Positions 1-16,362 of a stretch of DNA of 64,000 bases are shown piece by piece. The notes beneath the pieces are model-generated. The model searched no databases and was not told the DNA's origin. It saw only the letters and a program-made list of their open reading frames with translations. Both the position numbers and the translations under genes were made by a program. The number at the start of each line of letters is the position of its first letter. The first letter of the stretch is position 1. Source of the stretch: Anastatus disparis (lineage: Eukaryota; Arthropoda; Insecta; Hymenoptera; Eupelmidae). The stretch lies in assembly GCA_017163975.1 (NCBI GenBank), contig JAFFSR010000218.1:7381501-7445500 (forward strand), given 5' to 3'.

Positions 1-3000
1 CCTTATGATTCCACACGCAAAAAATTAAACAAAAAGTCACAAATTTTTCTCCATCCCTTTTTTTATCCTCTCTTATAAAAAAAAATATCAAAATAAAAAA
101 AAATAGTGAAAAAAGAAATAGTGTATACTTATACACAACGTAATTTTTCCGTTCATCCGTGTGAAAGAAGTGCCTTCTTCTCTTCATTCTTTTGTTCGCC
201 TACTCAGAGATTTCGTGATGAATGAAATCCTAGAACCAATGAGCGCTTGCGTGTACGGTATATGTGTGTGCCTGTGTGTATTGTAGCGCGTGTATTTGTT
301 GAACGAACTTAAGAATCTTGAAGAAAAACATCGATGCTAGACTCGTACGTGATGGGATACTCTTCTTTTGTTGTGGTGGAGGAATATATATTATATGTTA
401 TATATATATAAGGTTTTTCAAATGGGTTTCATTGGTGAGTTCAGCTAACAAAGTATGCGTGTGTAAAAGTTTAACTTTTGAATTTTTGAGTAACGTTAGC
501 ACATTTGTAAGAGGAAAATTACGAATATTTATTTAACTTTATCACAGAAAGAACGGTAATATTTAAAGAAGGCGGTAAAAAAAATGATGACAAAAAAAAT
601 TTCAACTTTAATAATAAATGCGCAAAAATAAATATACAATGCTCAAAAAATTATAAATTATTTGTAATTTATTAAGCCACCTAAAATTTTATAAATTTTT
701 ATAATAATAAGAAATTGAATTTATCAGAAAGAACAATATAACGAAAATTTAACAAAATTAAACAAGTTGAGAAAAACATTAAATAAAAAGTGATTTTAAT
801 GTTTTTAATCCAAGTCATTAAATAATACTCGGTACATAAAAAGCAAAGGACTATTTGACCGTAGAAAATTTAAATTTATATTACTAATGTAGGTTAAAAC
901 TTTTTTTGCTAGTTTTATTGCAGAAGAGAAAACACAAATTAACATAGTTTTTTTTCCACGTTACGCAAAAGAGTGGCAGTTCTCCGTTGAATTTATTCAA
1001 CAAAAATACACAGTTGACAAGAAAAAGAAAAAAAAAGGAAAAAGACCGTAGGTTTCTGTTTGAGTTTGTTGTTATATAAACAATCGGCTAAGTTTATGTA
1101 ACTAATAATTTATGTTTTAAATAAATTTTACTAAACAATTTTTTAAATGTTATTATGACTTTATAGCTATAGAAATGTGGCTTTATCGATGATTTAGTTT
1201 AAATTAATTTATACAAAGGAAATATATTGATCATCATGAGCAAGAATAGGTTACTTATTAATATTTCCCTTCATTCATATTTCGGTTACTTTTCTCTTTG
1301 GAAGAAAAATTTCTTTTAGAATTTTTTAAAATTATAATTTTACGTACGTTTTAAATTTCTTTATAAAATATTCAGAATTTTTTTAATTTACTTTACTTTT
1401 ATACATAATTCAAAGCTTTTCTCAACGTAACTCTCGTAATTGAAATACGTTTTTTCTTTTACATGCATCTTTTCTTTTCTTCTCGAAAGATAAAGCAAGT
1501 AATAATCCAATTTTGACTAAATTAAACTTTTACAGTTCAAACGAAATCGCATTCAATAATGCATATAATTTTATAATTATATCCATTAAAAACCTTAAAT
1601 TATCAATTATTTATAATCCAAATGACGCACGCCAAAATTTAATTACTATTTAAAAGATTTTTCACTTATTCTTTAAAATCTTTTTTAAAGAATAATATGG
1701 TATATCAAAGTCAAATTTCACTATTTGGGCGCTAAAAAAAATAAGATTCGTAAAAATGATAAAAAAATTGACATATTTTTTCTAAAACACACCGGGATCT
1801 TTTTGACACATAGTGTCATTTAAGGGTAAAACCACAAAAACAAAAAACATCATTTTTTTAAAGGGTTAATATCTGTTCTAGAACCTCCTGAAAAGTTTAT
1901 TCATTAAAAAACAATTGAAAAATCTCACCTGCCTACTAAATCTATTCTTTTGATATATCTAAAAAGAAATCTCGTATGTGTCGAAGCTTATGGATAAAAT
2001 CGATGAAAACCAATCAAACTCTCGTTATTCCAGTATTTCGTTTGGTCAGCTTATCTGTACAACGTGTTAGCACTTTCATGGGAAAGAGGAAGCAGAGGTA
2101 AGCTTTTAATGTCTCGTTACTTTTGTTAAAAAGTGAAAAAAAAGAGCGAAAGAAAGTAGAGGGAATGAATTAGAAATAAAAGAAAAAGGAACAAACCTTC
2201 GGGAATTTTTGCTTTCTTTGAAATTCTGGTTTGAATCGGTATAAGAAAAAGTAGAAAAAGGTTCCGATGTAATCTAAAAAGGTGCTGGAAAAAAAATGTT
2301 GGAGAAAAAAAAACGTAGCTGAGATGAATTTTATTTTGTTTTGGAATGTAACTTGATAAAAACGATGCCATTGATTCTTATTCAGTTTTAAAATTACATT
2401 TTCATTGGTGTAGTGATTTAAAAATATTTCATCATAGAAATCATCACAATATATGTGATGACATAGTATGTGAAAATTGTAAAATTTTTTATTATTAATA
2501 AATTTATATAGACATGCATAAAATTTGTATTATTTAATAAATTATTAAATTAAAAACAATCAACTATATATAAGTGAAGATAATTAATAGTAAGATTTAA
2601 TATTTGAAAATTATAAATATTAATTCTCAAGGTCTTATGTGAATAATATATAATGATTTCATTTATTACTTATTTACCTTTGCATATGTTAATTAAACTG
2701 TCTTATAATTATAAATTTATATATGATTATGGATGTAGATAATATCTTACCTACTTAATTATTAAATTATATTTGAGAATACATTAGAAAAATAATTTAA
2801 AGGGATACAATAAGGTCAATTATTCACATGATCCCCCAAGTAACATATTTATCAATCTCATTGAAGATTTTGAAAGTATCTTCATTTAATACTCTTCATT
2901 AAATAAAATAGAAGTATAACTATGAAAATATTTTCAAATACTTTGAAATTAAATTCAAATCTTGATGTTTTCAATCCTCATTACTTTTTTTCCTTGCCAA

Positions 3001-4680
3001 TTATAATATTTTGTAAATGTAATAACAACAAACATTTTCAAATATTCAAACAACATGTTTATAATTATTAAATGTACCATCATAAACAAAAGTAAAAAGT
3101 AAATAGACACGTCTAAAAATCTATTTATATCATCCTAAAGATTTTTTTTAGAAGAAGCAAAAAAAAAACAAACGTAAAAGATTCTGACCTCTGTGTTATC
3201 TCGGTCGTTCAGCGTTGCAGGCAGTAGCAACATCGAAAGAATGAGAATACCGGAAGTTAATTCTCCTCCTTCTCTCGTTATCCTCCAACTTCTTTTCTTG
3301 TGTACGTTTTATAATTTCCTTTTTTATCTGTTTTTTTTTCTCTTATAACTGGAAGTACAAATAAAAAAACAAAATAAACATCGCTGATGACTTGTCAATT
3401 ACACGGATTGAATTGTTAATGATTTTGTGGATTTTTTTTTCAATAATGCTTTATTACACAGTACTGTTCTTCAAATTCTTTGGGCATTTTCAAGAAAAAA
3501 AAATGAATAAAAATTTAATTACTAACGGATTGAAAATTGTTTGTAAACTAAACCATGTGATCAAGTTTACAAGTTTGGTCTCGATTGTTTATTTATGTGA
3601 GTGATCGAACGAACACCTATTTTTTTAGTCCAAGATGAAAACAAAATATGGGAAAATTCAAAATAAACACTTTGAATTCAGGTATTGGTATATTTTATTT
3701 GAATAAAGTCATGGTTACCAAAGTGTACTTATTCTAAAAATAGATATATTAAAAATTTTGGTTATTTATAAACTTATTCTCTTCTATGTTTATCTCCAAT
3801 GAAATCTAAAATTAGTTTATCAAAGGAATATCATTAACTCAAAGTTTCAAATTGAATCATTTTCAATGGAGACATAGTTACATTGATTAATTCAAAAGTT
3901 ACCCGCCGTCATCACCGTCTTCAATTTTTCCGCGATAACCGAAAATTCAAATCAATTTTATGAATGAGACTGAAAGTAGGTTATGTTAAATCCATAGAAA
4001 GCAAAGAGCATAACGAAATTTATTTCATAATTTTAAAGCACATGGCGAATGACTTTAATCATCCCGAGTTGTTCGCCAGTTTTAGTGCGCGTATAAAGTT
4101 TAAAATTTCAGAAAACTTAACAGCCCGGCTTACATAATCACATGCGTCATCCATTATTAAAATAATATTCAGGATCCTTAGAATTCAAAATTACGTTCTT
4201 AACTTTAATAATGCGATTAAGATATTTTATTAATTAACGCTGTGACATCATCGTTAATCACAGCTTTTATGGATTTAAATCTAATAAATAACGCGGGAAT
4301 TAACAGGAGTAAATAAGATCTAATTTCATTTTACCAAAATTTTTTGTTATTAATTTCATCATGAGACCAAGTAAGAACACTTAAACAACCATAACTTTAT
4401 TCAAAATAAAATATTTGATACTCACGATTTTCCGTGAATATTTTCTTTTATGATTTTTCAATTAAAAAAACACAAAATGAGCTTATTATTAATTTCCACA
4501 AAGAATGAATAGAAAGCACAATTATCCACAAAATCATCAACAGTAATGTTCAAGAGTGAATCCTTAAATTCCAATAATCGAAATGAAAAAATAAAAAAGA
4601 GGTATGAAAAGAAAATAATAGTCGAGAATTAGAGTATTCGCGCACCTATACAATTGTTCACAAATTTAAGTTACAGTAGA
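1..4680. other. AT-rich non-coding DNA, no gene seen
   Basis: No open frame longer than about 80 codons, and those present are low-complexity translations of A/T runs. Codon-like third-position GC, which marks the real exons at 46.8-49.0 kb, is absent. A slightly GC-richer stretch lies at about 3,190-3,300. A donor-like CAGAG/GTAAGC is at 2,098 but has no convincing exon before it. Probably intergenic or intronic. Confidence 0.6.
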
Positions 4681-5200
4681 AGGGGCACGTGGGAGCACGA
4701 GGGCTCGTGTAGCGTTACTGAACTCGGCTGAACCTCGCGTTCTCTCGTGCGCGTCGCCGGCCGAGTTCACTTCTCTCTTTCTCTCTTCATCCCTCTCGCT
4801 CGCTTTCTCACTCCACTTACTACAGTGAATTTCTCTCTCTCCCTCTCTCTCTCTCTCTTTCTCTTTTTCACCCTCTATATAACCGTTAGTAGTAGTGGAG
4901 GGGGGCTGGTATGAAGAGAGGCTTGACTATCGTGGGTGGTGAAAAAGGAAAGAAGGATGGAGAGTGCAAGAGAAAGAGAGAAAAGGATACGTTTATAGAT
5001 TGATACGAAGAGGCTGCGAAAGAGAGGGAAACGTTTACGACTGATAGAGAGAAAAGAGAGAAAGAGAGAGAGGAAAATGAGGAAAGGGTGGGGGAGGGGT
5101 GAATGTGGAGTGGAAAAGGCCTAGGTAGACTTTCAGCATCGATTTGAGCTGACAGCGCCTCGCTGAATGTACCATAACGGAGGACTCTTTACTACTACTA
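4681..5200 (+). promoter_or_regulatory. Promoter-like island with CT tract, TATA-like box and GA tract
   Basis: This island is clearly richer in GC than its surroundings. It contains a palindromic CACGTG E-box at 4,686-4,691, a GC-rich segment near 4,735-4,765, a long pyrimidine tract (CT repeats, about 4,770-4,872), a TATATAA box near 4,875-4,882, and then a long purine tract (GA-rich, about 4,900-5,100). The strand switch from pyrimidine to purine is centred on the TATA-like box. GA/CT tracts are typical binding sites for GAGA-type factors in insect promoters. I see no coding exon after it. It could be the first non-coding exon of a gene with a giant intron, or an enhancer. Orientation is inferred from the TATA box alone. 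Confidence 0.4.
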
Positions 5201-6097
5201 TATTATTTTTTTACTTTTTTTTTTTTTAATTCTCTTCTTCACCTCTTGGCCTTTCTTGGAGTTAGACTACTAGTGGTTGTCAAATGAACATCGGAAGCTT
5301 CTGGCCACTTGTTAGTTTAATTGGGGTTCCGTTACGTATTCCTAGCTGGGTTGGAGATTTCATGTTTTTATTTAGTTACTTTTTTTTTGTTTTCTTCTTT
5401 TTTTCATCCTTCATAGGAGTTTTTGATTAGGAATATGTCATATCGGATCGAGAAAAGATTGATATGTAGCATAGCTTATCATCTTATTTCCTGCAATACT
5501 TGATTTAATTTCTTCTTTCTGATCTACTTTTGTGAGCTTTAATTAAATGACTCTTTTTTCGAAAGGGATAAGACTGAATTGATAATTCATTTAGATTGAA
5601 AATTTGTAAATTGGATCCTAAGCTATAGAAAGGACGTTCATATATTATTAATGAAATTTATCAGAATTTCTGCTATCGTTTTAAAGGATAAGGATCTAGC
5701 ACGTATTACAGATTAGTTGATAATGAAATTTAATTACTGCGTCTTATAAATAAAATTGAAAAATTAATTTTTTGATGAAAAATTTCTTTTATAAACTATT
5801 TTATTTGGTACTTTTTTATTTGGATAAGTTTAAACTATAATAAACGTGTAATTTTTAAAATTGTACTTAAAAGTTTTTTCTTATATTCTTTTTGAAACGT
5901 TTAGTGATTTAATTAATAATAATTGAGAAATTAATGTAAAAAAAATTTAATATTTAACCAAATTTTCCAAATGTAGGTCATCGATTCGAATAGAAGCAAA
6001 TTTTCCAAAAGATTAACATCGTTCAAATCTTTTTTTTCATTTTTCTTACAATTTTTGCACCGAATTGCCTTTTTATAAACAATAGGAATTGACAAAC
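5201..6097. other. AT-rich non-coding DNA
   Basis: No gene or repeat recognised. T-rich runs near 5,210-5,230 and 5,380-5,410 follow the promoter-like island. Confidence 0.5.
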
Positions 6098-6275
6098 GTG
6101 AATGTCATCGGAAAATGCTTGATCGACACATTCTGACTTAAAATTCACTTTAGCTTCGCTTGTGTTACTTTAATTTATGGTTTTCCCCTTGGGTAATTCT
6201 GATCCTCCTACACTGTCTTTAAAATTTTTTCATCTCATGTTTCTTTTTGCAAATAAAAAAGAATACTAAGAGATT
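6098..6275. repeat. Direct repeat copy 1 of a ~180-bp block
   Basis: This block shares long identical stretches with 6,571-6,760: AAAATGCTTGATCGACA, then GTGTTACTTTAATTTATGG followed by a T/C-rich CTTGGGTAAT, then ATCCTCCTACACTGTCTTTA, and finally a T-rich stretch followed by CAAATAAAAA. The copies lie in the same orientation about 470 bp apart. It has no open frame and no transposon ends that I can see. It may be a duplicated regulatory block or a decayed repeat. Confidence 0.65.
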
Positions 6276-6570
6276 TTTCACGATGAATGAAAATGTTAAT
6301 TTATTTCAAATTTTAACTGATCATTTCTATAAATTGCGTGCAATTTTATTGTGAGCATCACATTCTTTATTTTCCAAATCATCTCATAAATCTATTTCGT
6401 ATTTTATCTTTCCATAACGATCCTCTGCTTTTTACACCAAACACAAAATACGACCAGCTTTATTATTTTTTGCACTTTTACGTCGCATAATCTATTATTG
6501 AATCATTATTATCGCGCCATAATAAATATATATAAAATACTTAACGAAACTCAATGTATAACGAAAAGGC

Positions 6571-6760
6571 GTTAAAATGCCATTGGAAAATGCTTGATCG
6601 ACAGATTGCGATTTAAAATTCACTTCAACTCCGGGCTGTGTTACTTTAATTTATGGTTTTTCCCTTGGGTAATTTTTATCCTCCTACACTGTCTTTAACG
6701 TTTTCTCATCTTTCGTGCTTTTATTTTTTTTTTTCAAATAAAAAGAAAAACATTAAAATG
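6571..6760. repeat. Direct repeat copy 2 of a ~180-bp block
   Basis: Second copy of the block at 6,098-6,275, in the same order and orientation. Divergence is mostly in the spacer between the two conserved cores and in the T-run near the end. Confidence 0.65.
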
Positions 6761-11070
<4,310 letters not shown>

Positions 11071-11268
11071 GGTCGTCAGTGGCTCAGTCGGTAGGGCGTT
11101 GGATTTGTATTCTCGAGGACTCGAGTTCGAATCCCGCTCTCAGCCGATTTATACAAGCACCACTGTATATGATATATGTGCTTTGTTCACAAACACACTG
11201 AAACGACCTCCGTCGTTAATTAGCATCGTAATGATAGTATAAATACAGCGACGTTAAATAAAAAAAAT
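11071..11268 (+). mobile_element. tRNA-derived SINE, family A, copy 1
   Basis: The head resembles a tRNA. An A box (GTGGCTCAGTCGGTAGGGCG) lies near 11,079-11,098 and a B box (GAGTTCGAATCCC) near 11,122-11,134, spaced as in a pol III internal promoter. A tRNA-unrelated body follows (TTATACAAGCACCACTGTA, later CCGTCGTTAATTAGCATCG) and a tail CAGCGACGTTAAATAAAA. The same head, body and tail recur at 30,380-30,575, and in decayed form at 47,403-47,592. In this copy the anticodon-loop region has drifted from the Met-like sequence of copy 2. It is not a functional tRNA because the acceptor stem does not close. Confidence 0.85.
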
Positions 11269-11525
11269 TATTAGTTATCAATTTATTTTAGATAATATTT
11301 CTTTTAATTTTCAATAAATGTTTCATAATATTATTTTGATAATGTATATTATGCCATCATCATAATTTAAATTTTTAGATTAAAATTATTTTAGAATGAA
11401 AAGTAACTGTAGCAAACGTCTTCAAAATTTGAACGTTTAACTGATTAAATTATTACGAAATGGAATTCAAAAGGACTTTAAAACCAAAGAATCCTAAGTC
11501 TATAATAATCAGAGTTACTCTGTAA

Positions 11526-11886
11526 TACATTATGCAACTAGGGAGTGAAGTAGTAGATTTATCCCAAGAGGCCATGAGGATCACCCGAGGGAGAAATCGT
11601 ATTTGCTCTTGTGTTTGCATATAAGACTTTTACTCCCATCTCAACTGTGGCTACTTTATTAACTTAAAAGAAACGAATTTTGAAATTTGAATTTAAATAA
11701 AAACAAAAATTTTCAGTCGAAAGAAGATTGATTAATCTAACGTTGAAATTATTTAAAAAATGATTATTCATTAAATCCGATTATTCTCCACCTTAGCAGA
11801 TAGTAATTTCAAGCTAAAGAAAACGTCTATCTTCCAGTCCACTTATTCGTGTTAATAAAGTGCCATTACCGTTGAGATGGGAATAG
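11526..11886. repeat. Repeat unit A with internal inverted termini
   Basis: The unit begins TACATTATGCAACTA and is repeated in the same orientation, diverged, immediately downstream (11,887-12,224). Inside it, 11,632-11,663 (CCCATCTCAACTGTGG, ACTTTATTAAC) and 11,851-11,884 (GTTAATAAAGTG, CGTTGAGATGGGA) form an inverted pair about 30 bp long, delimiting a ~250-bp foldback. Both units also share AAGAG..ATAAATCGT-like and TAATTTCAAGC.AAAGAAA motifs. The family is unknown to me. It could be a duplicated MITE or the 3' end of a decayed retroelement. Confidence 0.6.
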
Positions 11887-12224
11887 TACATTATGCAACT
11901 AAGAAGTAAAACCGTGGAAGTCTCCCAAGAGATAAATCGTCTTTGCCCCTCGTGTTACAGGTATAGTGCTTTATTCTCATTTCAGCTGTGGCCACTTTAT
12001 TGACTTTAAAACGGAATTTTAAATCTGAATTGTAATTTGCTTTTCTTTGAGATATTATTTATTCAATTCTATTATACCCCATCCAGAGGACAGTAATGCG
12101 GCATATAATGGCCCGCTAATTTAACGAGCAACGTGTCACCTTTCTGTCTGCTAATTTCAAGCGAAAGAAATTTCTTGCCCGCTTTTCAAGTTGATAAAGT
12201 AACCATTGCCGTTGAGATGGAGAT
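11887..12224. repeat. Repeat unit B, diverged tandem copy of unit A
   Basis: Starts TACATTATGCAACTAAG and carries the same inverted pair: 11,972-12,003 (CTCATTTCAGCTGTGGCC, ACTTTATTGAC) against about 12,190-12,224 (GTTGATAAAGT, CCGTTGAGATGG). It is clearly diverged from unit A by substitutions and small indels, so the duplication is not recent. Confidence 0.6.
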
Positions 12225-15200
12225 AAAAGTTTTTAGAGTACTTATACTATTGTGCCATTTCAAAGAGCTGAAACTACTTAGAAACGCGTTAATCCTTTAG
12301 GTGGTAAACCATCATTGATACTAATGTATCGAAGTTAGCTTGTACGGTGAATCTTTGAATGAAATTGATTTATAGGTGATTTTATTCAAAGTGCTAATTT
12401 GAAAATAGATTGATTAATTTGTTATTTTAAATAGATTAAAAATAGAACGGTATTATAATCTTGAGTAAAAAGTTTTACGTACACTGTTAAAAAAGACATG
12501 AAATTTAATGCATGTACATTTTTAGGCCATTTTCAACAATTTATTTTTAAAAATTTACTTAGATTTCTTATATCTCAAAATCGGATTGTAAAATATTTTT
12601 TTGTAAACAATCTTTGTCATTTATAAACAAAGAAACTGGCAATATAATAAATTTTTAAAAGTATGATTATTTATGAAAAGAGAAGTACAACAAAGTTTTT
12701 AGAAAAATAATCGTTTAAAAATTCATTTGACGTTTATGAATTTTTATCTTCTATTCTGTACATCGCAAAATGTATACATTCGCCAGAATCTATGCTAAAG
12801 ATAATATTCCATTGTTATTTTCATCGTTTACGGATTTACGTTTATTTTTCTATTTATCTGGGGTAAAATTAGTTTCGCGTGATTTATTTTCCCCCGGACG
12901 TACAGATAGAGAAAACTTTAATTTACGTGTCAGTGATTCGCGCTGGCTTGCTTCATCAATAGCGATGGACTTGGATTACTTTTTATTGTAATTAATTGCA
13001 GTCTTTTATGTTTCTCCTTTTTTCGCATTAAAAAATTTTTCTTTTGTTAACTGCCACGTACGCGAGAACAAAGAAAATATAGTTGCTAGTTTTTTTTTAT
13101 TTTTCTTTTTTTTTAGTAAATAAAGAGATTTGAAAGGGAAGTATTTGAAAAATGAAATTCTAGCCGAAATTGAAATTTCTAGGTAGAGTATAAAAGTGTG
13201 TGGTTGTGAAATAAATTTTTTGCTGGTTTATAAAGCAGATGTTTTTCCAGTTACTAAGTTAATGTACAACAGAAAAATGTTAATTATATAAAATTTCTAG
13301 GAAATAATTAAATATCTTATAGACATCAAAAGGGGAAAGATTTATATTTTACGTAGAAAAAGTAATTAATAATTTTCTATTGAGTTTTTTCCGTCTATTA
13401 CTTGTGAAAACACTTTTATATGCATAAAAATTCTTTTTTCTTCATGCTTTGTTAATCAAGTCCACAATTTTTTCGAATAGACATTGTCTGTAATATTACC
13501 ACATTTCTTAGAAATATGAAAATTCCTAAATATTTTTCTTAATATCTATAATAAGATTAGATACATTTTAGATCTGAAAGAATTTTTTTCAAATTAATAT
13601 TTGTTGAAATTGAAATGAAAAGTTATAGCCGCTCATTGATGTATGATAGATTTTATATGGAAAACGTGATTCCCCTCTCGAAAAACTCATCTTAATGTGA
13701 TGTATTTACGAGCATACCTCAATTATGCATCGACGTTTTTCAAATTCATAAATCACCCAAATTATTCTTTGTGAATTTCATCGTATTTGATTTAAAAAAA
13801 AACAAATAAATGCAATATATTTTCAATTCCATAACCATTTAATGGTTTAACTTGTAAATTTTCACACGACTCATAAAATTAACATAATATACAAAATTTC
13901 ATTATCGAAAATGTTTTTCATTTTCATATATGCAAGGTCAGGTTGAATAAACAAACAAATATATAAAAATTATTTTATATTATTTTTTTTTTCAGTTTTT
14001 TATTCCCACGAAAGGTTTTTTGATAATACATTTTACATGTAACCATAAACGTTGACTTAAGCACATATTATGTAACATAGTGGATTTGTCTTGTCATAAC
14101 TAATACGAGCAGAGAAGAAAAAAAAGGGAAAGAAAGAAAGGATCGGCCCCCGTAAAAAAAAACGAACATGAAAGATATATGCGTATGAAGTGTTAAAAAA
14201 ATATGTGTATAAAGATAAAAAAAAAAGAGAAAAAAGCCAGAAAGAAAACATACCACGAGAGCTCTCCTTTTTTTCCTTTTTCATTTATGTATGTATTAAA
14301 ATTTTATTTTTTCACCATTGTTACCTGGAAAGCCCTTGGAGCAGAATTTGCTTTGTAAATATCTTGAAAATAGTACCTTCAAGGTACACCGGATACTCTT
14401 TATCTAGTGGTGGGCAGAGCAAATTTTATACTGTTGATGTTATTTTAGATTACACGAAGGAATGAAGAAGAAAAAAAAGGGAAAATGGAGGCTGTTAAAT
14501 TATTCGCAGTTCTTAAGATATTTTGATTTATCGATGGCGCGCGAAGGAGGGAAGATTTTTCTCTTTTGTTTCGAACAATGAATATACAAGTGCCAAAGTG
14601 AAATTTTTAGTTTCGATAAAATGTTCAGCTTAAAATAAACGAGGAGCCTTTAGGTACAGAAAGATAAATTAAGCCATCGGAGGATTGATGTTTGAATAAA
14701 GAATGAGGGAATTAATAGTGCAATAAATTTAAATTTTGATGCAAAGTGAAATTTTAATATTTTACATTGGTATTATATTGTATGCATTAGAAATAATTTT
14801 AATTTTAAGTGGATAGTAATACACTGTTAATATAAATCTTTTTTGATGACTCTGGGATTCCGACACGAAAAAACCTCATTTTTCCTTTTTTTTAAAATCT
14901 TAATTGTCAGATTCAAGTGTCCATTTCGTGTTAAAAAAATCATACCTTTTTAAATTGTACAATTAAAATAAATATAAAAATAAAATAAAAAGAAGAACGA
15001 AAAAAAGTGTCTTAATAAAAATGAAAATAAAACTCGCGCCATGATGAGATTAATTAACTAAAAAAAATGAGCCCGAGCTTTATTATTACGTAAAGGTGTA
15101 CTAAAGCCATGAGTATAATGAAAAAAGATACGGGTTGAAACGTGTTGCTTCTTTCAACGCCTTCGCAAAAGTAACTTTAATATAAATCTTTATAAAATAA

Positions 15201-16191
15201 AACGTTTTCTTTAAAAAAATGTTTTATATTATATTTAATATGAACGCGTTATTAAACTTAAATTTATTTTTTATAGCATCTAAATGTAAATTTTATTCTT
15301 GCCTGTAAATATATTTGTTATATTTTCAAAAAATATCAACTATTTATGTAAAGATGATCAAATCTTAATGTAATAATTTTTTAGCCGAATGAGCTTCTTA
15401 TCAAGCTTGAAAATTTTAATATACAAAAATAAAAAATGTAAATCCAATAAAAAAAAGCTTTTTTCTAAATAAAATTCATCAACATCGGCCATAAATAACA
15501 AAGCTGTTTAGCGTGAAATAGATTAACGAGGATTAGGAAAAGCTTTCCCGTAAATATTGCGCTGTAAGTTGCGCTTTATTTACTTGGATTTAATGTACGT
15601 GATTAAAATGATGAGGTCCAGATAAAACGCAACCATAAGCTTGTTTATTCGACTATATTCCAACGCTTAATATCACGAATTTTGGATTTTACAGCTTACA
15701 GCGTGAGCTCGAAACGGGATTTTTATTTTTCTGCATTTTATCGAAATATTTTACGGCCTCGAATTTTCAATCTTTATTCGCTGCTTTGCCAATTACTTTT
15801 ATTAGGATCAGCATATTTTATTTAAAGGGTCGATGAAAAATTAAGGTTCTTGTAAAATCGAGGAAGAAATTTTTAATGAATTTCTAATAATATATTTTTC
15901 AAGTAATGTTCTTGAGCTTGGATTTTGCTGAACATGAAAATTCAAGCGCGATCAAAGCACGTAATCCGATAGTTGGTAGATTGAAGTTGAACGTATTAGC
16001 TCTCAATAATTCGATATACATTGTGAATTTAAAAACTTTTTTAATAGAATTTATTAATAGAATCAAGTGTATTGTTAAAAATTTAATAAGTTTTCATTAT
16101 TTATAATATAAAGAATAGAAATTTAAAGTTTTTCAGCAAATTTATTTCTATGAATTCAAAACATCGATATTAAAAATCAGATATTTTACCA
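12225..16191. other. AT-rich non-coding DNA
   Basis: No gene recognised. Open frames near 12,770-12,991, 14,057-14,465 and 15,906-16,106 are short, low in complexity and overlap on both strands. Purine/pyrimidine-rich stretches occur near 14,110-14,280. Confidence 0.55.
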
Positions 16192-16362
16192 CCCTGGTAG
16201 AAAATAAACCATTTTTTGGCCATTTTTGCTGGTTAACACATGTTAAAATGACACTTATCTAGAAATTCTGTACAAAGAGTTTCCAAAATTTCTAGATAAG
16301 TGCCATTTTAACATGCGTTGGCCAACAAAAATGGCCAAAAAATGGTTTATTTTCTACCAGGG
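16192..16362. mobile_element. MITE, 171 bp, with long terminal inverted repeats
   Basis: The left end CCCTGGTAGAAAATAAACCA continues into TTTTTTGGCCATTTTTG, and the right end is its near-perfect reverse complement, closing with TGGTTTATTTTCTACCAGGG. Pairing continues inward (about 80 bp per arm) through AACA.ATGTTAAAATG.CACTTATCTAGAAATT and its complement, leaving a loop of only about 20 nt. There is no coding capacity. The target-site duplication is not clear (CA on either side is the only match), so the superfamily is left open. Confidence 0.85.

Noticed and set aside
1990..2097. Possible small exon ending in CAGAG/GTAAGC
   Set aside because: The only open frame there is 26 codons and closes before the donor. 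Donor-like words occur by chance at this rate.
14057..14465. Overlapping open frames on both strands near 14.1-14.5 kb
   Set aside because: They shadow each other over a purine-rich low-complexity tract and show no coding bias.
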